DNA of 64,000 nucleotides from Thuidium tamariscinum (lineage: Eukaryota; Streptophyta; Bryopsida; Hypnales; Thuidiaceae): contig OX344750.2 of the NCBI GenBank assembly GCA_947034885.2, positions 40,472,821 through 40,536,820 on the forward strand, written 5' to 3'. Below, one piece after another: positions 51,701 to 62,617 of this stretch. The first letter of the stretch is position 1; every line of letters begins with the position of its first letter. The notes under the pieces were generated by a model, which saw only the letters and a list, made by a program, of their open reading frames with translations, ran no database searches and was not told where the DNA came from. Made by a program: the position numbers and the translations under genes.

Positions 51701-52143
51701 ACCGTACTTGGAGTAGAATCCACTGAATCTAGGGTAGGGTTTGTCGGGCCGGTTGGACCCGTTGGATTTGAAGAACCACCCACCTCACCACCCTCTACCT
51801 CTTGAATGAGGGATTCTGTCGCACCAATGGCCTGATTGCCCACAAATGGTGTTTCAAACATTTCTTCAAAGCTCATGGCTTTTGGAACGTTTCCGTCGCA
51901 AGTCCTAAACTTTTCGAGTGCACTTCTAGGGATTTTTGGACAACGTTCTGTTGTTGCCGAGCCACCATATCCAAAGTGACTAAATGCTCTTTTCCGCACA
52001 AAGACTTTGCTCCACCCGCAAAACAAGCATTTCCGAGGATAGGGTGAATGATCATTTGGAACACATGGTATAAGCCAAGGGTCCCAATCTTTTGTAGCCC
52101 TACGCGTATCGGGCCGACCTTGACCACCACCTGGGACAACCAT
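48764..52143 (-). pseudogene. BED/DUF659/hAT-type transposase with long acidic tail, disrupted
   Basis: The first ORF (ATG 52143 to TAG 49969-49971) encodes 724 aa. Order of domains: a BED-like finger C39-x2-C42 ... H56 ... C68; a proline/threonine-rich linker; DUF659 core with SDGWSD (D254) and CTDN (D314); a hAT C-terminal domain with CERNWS (E635) and LVYIYANCHL. hAT enzymes cut and paste DNA using a D, D, E active site, and all three are present. Immediately after the TAG the same frame runs on for 242 codons (RDHNEWADMVPPP...). A one-base shift near 49310-49330 leads to a further frame (APLDGGPLSSINEE) that reaches TAA at 48950-48952, and the same frame again continues as DIVVRNLTSEVERE to a stop at 48764. 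The tail is disordered, Pro/Ser-rich then Asp/Glu-rich. I read this as a decaying copy, although the first 724 aa alone could be active. Terminal inverted repeats and an 8-bp target duplication were not found. Confidence 0.8.
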
Positions 52144-52392
52144 GGTGTAAATCCACAATGAGTTTCACCCCCAAAAAATTGATCCAAGAATCCAGTAACG
52201 AGGAAAAAGTTATGACAATGCTACCTACTATGAGAGGGTTTTTAAACCCCCTCAAAGCAAGGCTCTTGCCCTCCAATGAACCAAAACATCCGCAAGAAGC
52301 CTCTTTCGAAGGTTCAAGGCTAGAGTCTAATCAATGAAGCAAGGTAATCCCTCAGTGTTTCAGCTACAGTTTTATACTCTGTCGCCACAGGG

Positions 52393-52837
52393 GCGACTGC
52401 GGGTACAGGGCGACCGCGGGTAATGGGGGCGACAGCGCCTGCAAGGACGACCGCACGTACGAGGGCGACCGCGGGTAGTGGGGCGACCGCGGGACAAGGT
52501 GAGGAACTGCAAAAAGTGACCTGCGGTCGCACTCCCCGGACAGGCGACCGCGCATGGACGGGCGACCGCGTATGGAGGTGGCGGGCGGCAGTTCTGGCAC
52601 CGGAGGTCGCCCCTGACCCGCGGTCGCACTCCCCGGACGAGCGACCGCACTTGGAGGTGTCGGGCGGCAGTTTTGGCACCCGAGGTCGCCCCTGACCCGC
52701 GGTCGCACTCCCCGTACAGGCGACCGCGCATGGAAGTGGCGGGCAGTAGTTCTGGCACCCGAGGTCCCCTGACCCGCGGTCGCACCTTTGTAGGTTTTCA
52801 ATTTTTAGTAAGCGCAGTTGCTGTACACGCGGTCGCC
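52393..52837 (-). promoter_or_regulatory. GC-rich dodecamer array B, upstream of the hAT ORF
   Basis: The ATG-proximal half (52393-52500) has about six units of GCGACCGCGGGT type in plus direction, antisense to the ORF. The distal half switches to mixed orientation. It contains three tandem higher-order units starting GACCTGCGGTCGCAC or GACCCGCGGTCGCAC at 52518 (97 bp), 52615 (79 bp) and 52694 (77 bp), with a partial fourth at 52771. The array ends 250 bp upstream of the ATG at 52143. A regulatory role is inference. Confidence 0.55.
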
Positions 52838-53299
52838 TTACAGGACCAGCTGGCCTGAGCAAGGTGGACAATTATTAACCCAACTATAACAGGTATTATT
52901 TGAGAGATTCGGAGATTCCTCCTAGTTCCACATTATATCCCACTTCATTCTCATTAAAAGTAGCATCTAAATTACTATGTAGCAATAGTTACTCCAAAGT
53001 GATTTATCATTTAATGCACATAGAAGCTTTTAAAGGTATTTCCAACCCCTTCACCACCAAGCCCTATTGGCTCTTTCTCCAAGAAATCATGAACCTTCAA
53101 ACCTCAATAAAAAATATCATACTTTTACTTAGGAATGTTGAGTTCTATGAGAGCTCAATTATGGAGGAGGACAACCCTCAATTTCATGATATTTCAAATG
53201 CTTAATCCCTAAAGGACTAAGAAGATACAATGTGTCATCTTCAAAGTTTTCAATGGCAATTTCTTTTAAGGGTGAAGCAAATCTCAATATGAAACAAAG
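52838..53299. other. Intergenic DNA, no convincing gene
   Basis: A 101-codon open frame (52900-53205) has no recognised domain and AT-rich, non-codon-like composition. I do not call it a gene. Confidence 0.45.
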
Positions 53300-54520
53300 G
53301 GAATGTAATATTTTTGGGATCTCAGTATTAGACTTAGATTATTGGGAAAAAAAATGGGAAGACAAAATTTTAAAAAATGACACTTATTCAAAAATGTATA
53401 CTTGAACTTCTACCAAAACATTATGGAGATAGAGTTTCTATTAAAATTCAATGGAAACCCCCCCCCCCCCCTAGTACTTTAAAAAAAAAAGGAAATGTAA
53501 TATTTTTGAGATCTCAATATTAGACTTAGATTATTGGGAAAAAAAATGGGAAGACAAAATTTTAAAAAATGACACTTATTCAAAAATGTAAACTTGAACT
53601 TCTACCAAAACATTATGGAGATAGAGTTTCTATTAAAATTCAATGGATCCCCCCTCCCTAGTACTTTAAAAAAAAAAGGAAATGTAATATTTTTGAGATC
53701 TCAAAATTAGACTTAGGTTATTGGGAAAAAAAATGGGAAGACAAAATTTTAAAAAATGACACTTATTCAAAAATGTAAACTTGAACTTCTACCAAAACAT
53801 TATGGAGATAGAGTTTCTATTAAAATTCAATGGATCCCCCCCCCTAGTACTTTAAAAAAAAAGGAAATGTAATATTTTTGAGATCTCAAAATTAGACTTC
53901 GATCAGTTGAAAAAAAAATGGGAAGACAAAATTTTTAAAAATGACACTTATCCCAAAATGTATACTTGAACTACTACCAAAACATTATGGAGATAGAGTT
54001 TCTATTAAAATTCAATGGATCCCCCCCTAGTACTTTAAAAAAAAAAAGGAAATGTAATATTTTTGAGATCTCAAAATTAGACTTCGATCAATTGAAAAAA
54101 AAATGGGAAGACAAAATTTTTAAAAATGACACTTATCCCAAAATGTATACTTGAACTACTACCAAAACATTATGGAGATAGAGTTTCTATTAAAATTCAA
54201 TGGATCCCCCCCTAGTACTTTAAAAAAAAAAGGAAATGTAATATTTTTGAGATCTCAAAATTAGACTTCGATCAATTGAAAAAAAAATGGGAAGACAAAA
54301 TTTTTAAAAATGACACTTATCCCAAAATGTATACTTGAACTACTACCAAAACATTATGGAGATAGAGTTTCTATTAAAATTCAATGGAAACCCCACCCCC
54401 CCTAGTACTTTAAAAAAAAAAGGAAATGTAATATTTCTGAGATCTCAATATTAGACTTAGATTAGTTGAAGAAAAATGGGAAGACAAAATTGAAAAAATA
54501 TGGCACTTATCCAAGAATGT
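53300..54520. repeat. Satellite-like tandem repeat, about 185-192 bp x 6.5
   Basis: The phase marker AATGTAATATTT stands at about 53302, 53494, 53681, 53866, 54051, 54235 and 54425. Each unit ends with a C run (7-14 C) then CTAGTACTTT and an A run. Copies 1-3 read TTATTGGGAAAAAAAATGGG. The others read TCAATTGAAAAAAAAATGGG (or TCAGTTG) with ACTTATCCCAAAATG. The two variants therefore occupy separate blocks. The last copy is divergent. Confidence 0.92.
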
Positions 54521-55554
54521 GGAAATAGAAGGACATTTAGAAATAAAATATTAGAAATTTAAGTTACCTTTTTAGCTCTAACATGGACCTTAATGACATT
54601 GATCTAAGCAATTAGATAGTATCCTAAAGAGGATATCTTAGCCTCCAAAATTTATGTGGATTTAGTTGCAATAATGGATTATGTTGAATGCATCTTAAGG
54701 ACAAGTATTTATTGTAAAGATGCTTGCATTGACCAAATGATAACAATGTTGTGTACAATTTGAGAAGAACTTTACTCCAAGTCAAATGAGTAGGAGGTTT
54801 CCATGAAAATGAATCCAATCTCATGTCATAGTAATTCGTGTTTAATCCTTATTTGAAGCCTTTGTGTAGGCTTCTCATGATTTAAGGGTTTAGGTAAATG
54901 GGTTTTTTTTTGCTATATAACTTCCATTCTAAAGTTGTAATTGAAATATCAATTATATTTCTAGATAAATAACATTCCAAAGTAGAGGGACAATGGAAGT
55001 TTAGGGATAATTAAGGATTTCGGTTTTATTGAATATAATACTCCGAGAACATATAATTTAAGATCTAAAAAATGTTCAACAAAAGATCTTTAGGAATAAT
55101 TAAGGGTGAAGCAAATCTCAATATGGTAATACTAAATTATCTTTAGATTCCAAATAAATTTTTCTAAGGGGTTAAGAAATCTATATTCATCTTTTTATAA
55201 ATTTGTTTCTCCCAAAACTACGTTTGTGGCCCATGATGTTGATCATCAAGAATTGCTATAATGTAAAGATCTAACCATTGAAATGTTCTACAATTAATTC
55301 CATACATGCTAGATATAATAATTTTTACTTTTGTACAGTTAAAATTTAAAAAAATTATAACACCTATGTGCCCAAAAATATGGAAGGATACAATTGATTG
55401 AAATCCTCCATTGTCAAAACAGTTTTAGTCTTGTAGGGATTAAAGGAATGCAATATTACTATTGCATAAAAAATTTGTAGTTAATAGACACTTGAGTAGA
55501 ATGCTACTTCAATGTTGCAAAATTATAAATTATAAATTGAAGTTATACATATAT
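54521..55554. other. AT-rich intergenic DNA, no gene seen
   Basis: About 1 kb between the satellite and the outer inverted repeat; no ORF above 70 codons, nothing recognised. Confidence 0.5.
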
Positions 55555-56980
55555 CTTTTAGTAAATGGCAAACACCATTGTATTAGAAATGAACATTTAG
55601 ACCAAAAACATTTGAGCCAGAAGGGGTGAACAATAAAAATAAGTTATACTATAGTGAAACTAATGCAAATATTTGAATGCAATTCAATGGACACACTCCA
55701 AAAATGAATTTTAAGCCTTTAGGTGATTTGAATCAGGTAGTTTTGACAAGTGCTATTTTTAATTCAAGTAATAAATTTTAGGAAAAAATATGAATTTAGG
55801 CACATATAATTGTAAGATCCTATATTACACTAGTTTGAGAAGATGTGGAGGAAAGTTAACCAATTTTCTACTATGAAAATTGCCAAGATATTAACATTTG
55901 AATTGATTGTAATTCTTTTGAGGGCCTTGTGATGTATGAAAACCTAGGAAGTTGCACTTCATACAATCACATTTGTATAAAATAATTGTCGTAAATGGTG
56001 TTTCTTTTCTATACCAAATTACCAATGTTCAAAGGCAATTCATAAGATGCTTGAAATTTTTTTTAGGCAAACTACAAGTGTATAACATTTTTGGAAAATA
56101 TATGTCAGTACATAGGAATATAGAATGATTTCAAATAGTAAGTTGTTAAGAGTTGAATTATATAGAATTGAAAATGCCAATTCCAATGGTAATTATTATC
56201 CTACATCTAATATTTCAATTTTTGTTATAGATTTTGAATATTGAATTAAATGAAGAACTTTACAGAATTTATTGTGCATTTGTTGATTAGAAAACTAGGA
56301 AATCCCTAACAACCCTTAATCAAAATCCCTCTTAACGATCATGACAGATGCTACTATATGAGTCTAAAAATGTGAATCCCCAAGACTATTCACCTATAGT
56401 ATAGGTGTTTAAATCATAGAAACTTTTTATAATTAGAGATTTTTAGTGTGATTATACTATACACACTTATATTATTGGTGCATATGTTATAAACACATTG
56501 AAATATTCAATAGTTGTGGGATACCTACTTATATCTATAATCAAAGCTTACATACTTGCATTTCTATCTTCTCATGCTAGCATTTTAGTAACAAAATCAA
56601 ATTAAGAAATTCACATTTTAAATTTATTTTGAAAATTTGTAGAGCACTTATTTCAAAGCCCAAAACTTATTGGGGTTATGCGTCTCCAATGTATGCATCT
56701 CCAATGTTTGTATCTCATTTTTTCGGTGACCAAATTTTTTAAATTGAACATATGAAAAGAGGATTGTAAGACCGTGCATGTGTTTTGTAAATTTAACACA
56801 CTCGTGATCAAACATTATAATCTCTCATCCATAAGTGATAATATTCTATTTTCTTTACCTTCATAACCTCTAATATGCATAGTTTAAATTTGTATGCTTA
56901 TAATTTAAAGAAAATTGATGAAGCATATGAAATATTATCCTATTCCTAAAAACTAAAAAGGAATATGAAAGTTGCATGTA
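55555..56980 (-). repeat. Left copy of a >1 kb inverted repeat
   Basis: Read as reverse complement this stretch follows 61150-62290 from end to end, at roughly 75-80% identity by eye. Landmarks are TTTTTTAGTAAATGG at the outer end, 'CAAACTAATGCAAAT', 'TGATTGTATGAAG', 'ATAAGTGATAATATT' and ACTTGTACGCTTATAATTT-type sequence at the inner end. An insertion of about 250 bp (near 56570-56820) breaks this copy. Its middle (55730-56340) is related to family F. Together the two copies flank a coiled-coil ORF and GC array C. Confidence 0.65.
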
Positions 56981-57330
56981 CAAAAATGTATTAATTGAAA
57001 GAAACATCTATTTTATGAAATTTAGATATGGACACTTTCTTCATAAAAATTTGAAATGTCTCCATATTACATATTGAGCATTTTATGGAGATGCTTTTTG
57101 AAAGATTGAATGAGCGTTTTGGATGTTTAAAAAAAACCCGTCAACATGCAAATGAAGGAATATGAATTCTTTTGCATCCATACACATCAATGATAGAAAT
57201 GAAACACCCCAAGTTTGCAAAATAATACTAAAAATTAATAGTAGCCTTTTTATATATACATGTTTACAAAAGTCATAAGTCCTCCAAAAAATGCTAGCAT
57301 TGCTAGCCCCCCCAAAGATCATACAACATT

Positions 57331-58728
57331 CTACTTGCTTTGTTCATCTGTCTTTAGCCTTTTCTTAGCTTCCAAGTCTTTCTTCGCCTCCTTGTAGGCA
57401 CTATCCAAATTGGATTGAAGAGGAAAATCCCACCATTTATTTTTCATGTACTCTTTCTTCAAATTCTGTGCATTGAGCAAATTCATCTTCTTCTTCTCCA
57501 CTTCCCCGGCCACATCACTTTCCAATGTGAGAGCATGGGCTAACTTCTTCTTCAGGTCCTCTGCTTCCAACTTCAATGTCTCATGTTGCCTCTCATGATC
57601 TTCAGAATCTTGTATATCAACAATACGATCAAGAGGGGCTTTGTCCTTCATTTTCTGAAGGTCACGTAATTTTGATTGTGCACCTTCAAGAGATCTTTTT
57701 TCATTTTCCAAGCAGTCAGCTTCGATGTGACAATCTTCCTTGAGTTTAGCCAATCGTTCTTCTACAAATTTGTTAGTTGAAGAACTAGAACCTTCACCCC
57801 CTGAAACGGAGAAGTTCAGATAGAATGCTTCCAAGTTCAAGATTTGCTCATGTTGCTTGGACAACTGAATTCGTCCCGATTCAATGAGGGCTTGAAGGGT
57901 TGGAACATCATCAGAAGTATCAGTCACTGCCCCTTCCTCCAAAGTCCTTTTCTCTTCATTTGCTCTATCCAACTCTTCAAGCACACTCTTCAATTGAACT
58001 TTATAAAAGTCGTTCAATGGAATATCTTCGTTGGCCTCCACACTTGCAGCTTCAATAGATCCTTCAATTCTTGGCATCCCTTCCAATGAAGGCAATGTCA
58101 ACGTGGGGCCCACCTCCACTTCCCCCTCTTCCGAAGGCTCCAAATTAGCCAATGTCTCACCCACATGTGGCAGTCCAACATCCATCAACTCATCTTCACT
58201 ACTTTCGTGATCCGACCACACGATCTCATTGTTCGGAACTTCATTCTTGATGAAAATCTTTTTCTCTAAACCTTCACGTGGGTTTTGGGAGGGACCCGCC
58301 CTAGGAATGTCCTTGGTTGACGGTTTTTGGACAAGCTTTGCTCCCTTAATGGTGCTCCAATCCACCCTTCGTTGAAGAATAACTTCCGCGTACACCATCT
58401 CACATAGAAACAAGGGAATTTCATTCCGAGGCACACTTCGTGTCTTGTACAAGTATCGATATACTTCGATACATCTTTGTACAAATCCATCGTGAGTGCA
58501 AGCATGAAGATTTGCCATGTTTGACTTCAAGTGGATTTTGTGTCGATGATAGGGGAAAAGCTTATCAATGTGGCACCATTGTACAAATGCCCTACAAGTG
58601 GTCGCGGTCGAAAAGCCTTCGATCCTCTCCCAACCTCCATGAGCCACGACATTAGAGTCCACAAGGACGTGTCGTTGTCTTCTTTGCATCTTGCCTTTGG
58701 CTTTACAGTTCCTCCGGGTGGCGTCCAT
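57331..58728 (-). CDS. Unknown coiled-coil protein, 465 aa
   Basis: The ORF opens at ATG 58728 (MDATRRNCKAKGKMQRRQRH); upstream codons are open but lack an ATG. Residues 1-150 are basic and Cys/His-containing (FVQWCHIDKLFPYHRHKIH, MANLHACTHDGFVQRC). An acidic stretch with SDHESSEDE follows, then a long Glu/Lys-rich coiled coil over about the last 200 residues (VLEELDRANEEKRTLEE, LKLEAEDLKKKLAHAL). I recognise no family. No enzymatic motif, signal peptide or membrane segment is seen. It lies between the two inverted copies (55.55-56.98 and 61.15-62.29 kb) and 166 bp downstream of GC array C, as other ORFs here do. It could be an accessory gene of a large mobile element or a captured host gene. 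A frame of this length free of stops in AT-rich DNA is unlikely by chance. Confidence 0.6.
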   Translation of the reverse strand: MDATRRNCKAKGKMQRRQRHVLVDSNVVAHGGWERIEGFSTATTCRAFVQWCHIDKLFPYHRHKIHLKSNMANLHACTHDGFVQRCIEVYRYLYKTRSVPRNEIPLFLCEMVYAEVILQRRVDWSTIKGAKLVQKPSTKDIPRAGPSQNPREGLEKKIFIKNEVPNNEIVWSDHESSEDELMDVGLPHVGETLANLEPSEEGEVEVGPTLTLPSLEGMPRIEGSIEAASVEANEDIPLNDFYKVQLKSVLEELDRANEEKRTLEEGAVTDTSDDVPTLQALIESGRIQLSKQHEQILNLEAFYLNFSVSGGEGSSSSTNKFVEERLAKLKEDCHIEADCLENEKRSLEGAQSKLRDLQKMKDKAPLDRIVDIQDSEDHERQHETLKLEAEDLKKKLAHALTLESDVAGEVEKKKMNLLNAQNLKKEYMKNKWWDFPLQSNLDSAYKEAKKDLEAKKRLKTDEQSK

Positions 58729-58893
58729 TGGATTGAAGTAGATGGAGGTATTAAGAAATACCAAAATGCGACAATAGCTGCCCCAATAGATGCACGAACC
58801 ATACAATCACAGTAAAAAAAACCAAGTACTAGACACGCAGTCAGCCACGAGAAGCGGGTGACAGAGCAGTGTGCAGCGCTGGAATTGCAAGTG

Positions 58894-59200
58894 GGCGAAT
58901 GCGGGTGGGGCGACCGCTTATAAACCCGATGTCGCCCTGGGGCACGTGCGTTCCGTGCGAGGGCGACTGCGGGTGGGGCGAGTGCGGGAAGGGCGATCGC
59001 GGGTCCTTTGAAGGACCTGTTTTGCGGTCAGGGCGACCGCGCCTGGGCGAGTGCGCGAAGGGCGACCACGGGAAGGGCAACCGTGGGTCCTTCACAGTAG
59101 TGGCGACCGCGGGTAGGGCGAGTGCGCGAAGGGCGACCGCGGGTCCTTTTACGAGGTCATTTATTTCTGAATTTCTCGCCTTCTGACTTGGGCGACCACA
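58894..59200 (-). promoter_or_regulatory. GC-rich dodecamer array C, upstream of the coiled-coil ORF
   Basis: About 14 units such as GCGACCGCGGGT, GCGAGTGCGGGA, GCGATCGCGGGT and GCGAGTGCGCGA. Nearly all are in plus orientation, antisense to the ORF. A block of roughly 70 bp (GCGAGTGCGCGAAGGGCGAC... GGGTCCTT) is duplicated within it. The near edge is 166 bp from the ATG at 58728. Confidence 0.55.
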
Positions 59201-60039
59201 GGTTGTTCACCAAGGAAATCTGAATTTTGGATTTTGCCCTCTGAAAAATAGTTGTAGGAATGAAAAGGAAGCCGATGTGAACTAAAAAAAGGATTCATGG
59301 GAAGAAATGGTGTGTAAAAGAACAAGGAAATGCCCATTTTTTCAAAAAATTAAAGTTTATAAAAATAAAAAGGGAAATCATATTAACTAAAGAATGCTCA
59401 TTTGGAGAAAATTCCATGAGAAAATAAATATAAAAATAACACAATCAATGAAAGGCTTGAAAGAAAAATGCATTGTAGGAATGAAAAGAAAAATCTCAGT
59501 ATCAATAAAAAAAAATCATGAATTCAACTACACTAGTGCAGTGATGACCTGAAGTATGTCAAAGCTCAATGCTCAATAATGTAATTGAATGCCTATATAA
59601 GTTAAAATGCAATGGTATACATTTCCACCAATATTTGGTGTGTAATTTTTGAGCATAGGAAGCTGAGATTCATTTTATATAGATTAATAATGATGTCCAA
59701 AGTTGTACACCATCTAATTTGGTGGGAAAAATATCTAACTAAAGAAATTGTTGCAAAAGTATTCTATATAAAAATAACTACCAAGTGGACTACTAAGTAT
59801 TATTCAACCTTTTTTTTTGGATCCATATTGCTCACATAAAAAAATATAGAAGCATGTCTATTCTTTATTGTTTTTTTATTTAAGTTGAAGGTGACATTTG
59901 AGAGCCATTGTAAATACAAAATCACATCATTTCTTTGTTTTCCTTATGACCCCCAATCAACATCCAAGAGCATAATAAAACATGAATTTCTTTTTTGGGT
60001 TTTAGAATATGATGATTATGGTGTGAAAGACCCTAAATC
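59201..60039. other. AT-rich DNA inside the inverted-repeat unit
   Basis: No coding-like ORF; nothing recognised. Confidence 0.45.
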
Positions 60040-60560
60040 CAAAAGCACATTAGCCTTGTTTTTGTGGGAGGTTTCTATTGGGAACCTCATTTAATTCTAA
60101 GACATATTTTTTTATTTTTTTAGAAAGTTTCCCATCATAACTTCATTAAATTCAAAAGAGCATTTTCTTTTAAGAGGTTCACATCAGAAACCTCATTTAA
60201 TTATAAAACTAATATCTTAATTATTTAGTAAGGGTTTTCATTAGGAACCTTATTTAATTCAAAAACATATTTATCTTGAACCCCTTTTTTTTAAAGGGTT
60301 CCCACTGAGAACTTCATTGCACTCAAAAACACTTTTTTTTGGATGTGGTTCCCATTGGAAACCTCATTTATTTCAAAAACACAATTCCCTCTTTTTTTGG
60401 CGTGGTTTACATTGCAAACCTCATTTCATAAAAAAAAACAATTTCCCTCTTTTTCAAAAGAGGTTTGCATTGGGAACCTCATTCAATCCAATAATTTGTT
60501 TTATTTTATAAAAAATTTGGTTCTTGTTGTGCATAACCTCATATGCATTAAATTTTGTGA
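60040..60560 (+). repeat. Degenerate minisatellite, about 57 bp x 9
   Basis: The motif GGTTYCCATTGGGAACCTCA recurs at about 60081, 60136, 60187, 60244, 60307, 60357, 60414, 60472 and 60531, each time followed by TTTAATTCAAAAACA. The motif is itself a small palindrome (GGTTCC...GGAACC). Confidence 0.8.
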
Positions 60561-61149
60561 TGCCTTATTTGGAATACTCATTCAAAAGATGTTAAGTGAT
60601 ATAACCTCACCTTTGGAATTCTTGGAAAAAAATTAAATTTTTAAGCTATTAGTAGTTGAGGTTAGGGTTCAACTTTAAATCAACCTCTACTTAAATAACT
60701 ATTTAGAGAGAACAAAACATTATTTTCTTTTGGGTGAAATCATAGATCAAATATTGAAAGATTCCTTAGTTATTGGTCACAGGATTGATGATATCATCAT
60801 TTGGAACATGAAGGGGGGGGGGGGGGATTTTAGTGCTCAATTTCCTTTTCTATCTAGCCTTTCGGCCCTTTTCAAGCTTGGCCGCTTTGTATATTGGATT
60901 CATCTTAATGCAATAGTTCTTCCATTTTTTCAAATATATATTTAATTTTTTTTTTGCAAATTCATTTCAAAAATAAAGTATTACAAAATCTAAATTCAAA
61001 GTGGAAAAATTATAGGATCTAAATATTCTAAAATGTAGCTATTGTATATTGTATTATTGTCCAACAATATGTTATAATCTTATTAAAATATCAAGGATTA
61101 TTTTGAGTTTTCTTCTATTCTAATCCTTGCCTTTATCCTTTACAAATTA
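60561..61149. other. AT-rich DNA with a G14 run
   Basis: A homopolymer of 14 G stands at 60813-60826. No ORF of note otherwise. Confidence 0.5.
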
Positions 61150-62290
61150 AAATCAATCCTCTTTAGTTTTTTGAGATAGGACAAGTTCTTATACACTTTA
61201 ACAATTCCTTAAAATTATAAGCGTACAAGTTCTAACTAGGTAAATGCAAAGATTATCAAGGTAAAGAAAATACAATATTATCACTTATGGAATTATGGAT
61301 CAAGAGAGTATAAATAGGTATGCCACAACTATAGAATATTTCAACGTGTTTATAACATATACCCTATAATATAAGTGTGTATAACATAAGTGTACTAGAA
61401 ATCTCTTTTCTATAATCCAGACACGTATATTATAAGTGAATCGTCTTCTAGTCTTAGGGACTCACATTCTTAGGCTCATATAGTAGCATCCATCACGAGT
61501 TTTAAGAGGGATTTTGGATGCAATAGATCTCCCATTTGTTCAAAAAATAAAAAATAAAAAATTGTACAATGGTTTGTAAAGTTCTTCATTTAATTCAATA
61601 TTCAAAATTTATTACAATAATTAAAATATAATGTGTAGGATAATTCTTTCAAATTTGAACCATTGAAATTAGCATTTTCAATTCTAGAATTGAACTACTA
61701 ACAACTTAGTCTTTGAAATCATTCAATATTCCTATCTACTTGCCATGTTTTCCCAAAATGTTATACACTTCCAAATGGTTAAAAAGTTCTCAAGTATATT
61801 ATCAATTGCCTCTAAACATTGGTATAAATAAGCACCACCATTTACGGCAATTGTTTTATATAAATGTGATTGTATGAAGGGCAACTTCCAGATTTTCTTA
61901 CATGTCACGGCCCTCAAAAGAATTTCAACCAATTCAAATGTTAATAGCAAGGCAATTCTCATGGTAGAAAAATTTGAAATTTCCTCCACCACTTTTCAAA
62001 CTAGCATAATATAGGATCCTACAACTATATGTGCCTCAATTCATTTTTTTCCTCAAAATCTACTACTTGTATTCAAAAGAGCAATTATGGATAAAACAAA
62101 ATTCAAATCACTTAGAGGTTTAAAATTCATAGTTGGAGAATGTTCATTGAATTGCATTCAAAGATTTGCATTAGTTTGGCAAAGGTATAACCTCTTCTAA
62201 TTCTTCACTCCATTTGGCTCAAATGCTTTCTTCTATTAAATGTTAAATTTTAGTACAATGAGATTTTCCATTTACTAAAAAATTAGGATA
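61150..62290 (+). repeat. Right copy of a >1 kb inverted repeat
   Basis: The partner of 55555-56980. The middle (61500-62110) is related to family F elements in direct orientation. The outer end falls at about 62290 (CATTTACTAAAAAATTAGG), 50 bp before the next GC-rich units. Confidence 0.65.
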
Positions 62291-62339
62291 CAATACATTA
62301 AACTATTCCCTAATGACAAATTTTTAGTTGTCATGTAAA

Positions 62340-62500
62340 GCGACTGCCTTTAGAGCGACCACGCTTCACAATTTATTTATTTATTTTGAACCAAAGGGGC
62401 AAGCCCTCTGCATGAAGAAGCTTAACAAAATTTGCAAACCCTGAAAGTAAGGCGACCGCGGGTAAGGGGCGACCGCGCCTCAAGGGCGATCGCCGGTGCG
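62340..62500 (+). repeat. GC-rich dodecamer array D, distal units
   Basis: A few units (GCGACCACGC, GCGACCGCGGGT, GCGACCGCGCCT, GCGATCGCCGGT) in plus orientation, opposite to the array D units nearest the following ORF. Separated from those by about 400 bp. Confidence 0.6.
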
Positions 62501-62617
62501 AAAAGTTGCGTCAGAACACACTACCATTCCAGGCTCGGTCGCCCCTTAAGAGAATATTCTATTTACTAAATAGGTTTCATCCAGTGTCCCGCAATGCTCT
62601 ATCAGCAGGGTTGAAGT

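Noticed and set aside
52320-52871. Open frames of 130-180 codons on the minus strand over array B
   Set aside because: They are read through GC-rich repeat units, which contain few stop codons in any frame; Arg/Pro/Ala-rich products with no domain.
53300-54520. CRISPR-like regular repeats
   Set aside because: The units are contiguous with no unique spacers, and the context is a plant nuclear genome; it is a satellite.
60040-60560. CRISPR-like short repeats with spacers
   Set aside because: The intervening sequence is also related between units (TTTAATTCAAAAACA), so it is a degenerate minisatellite.
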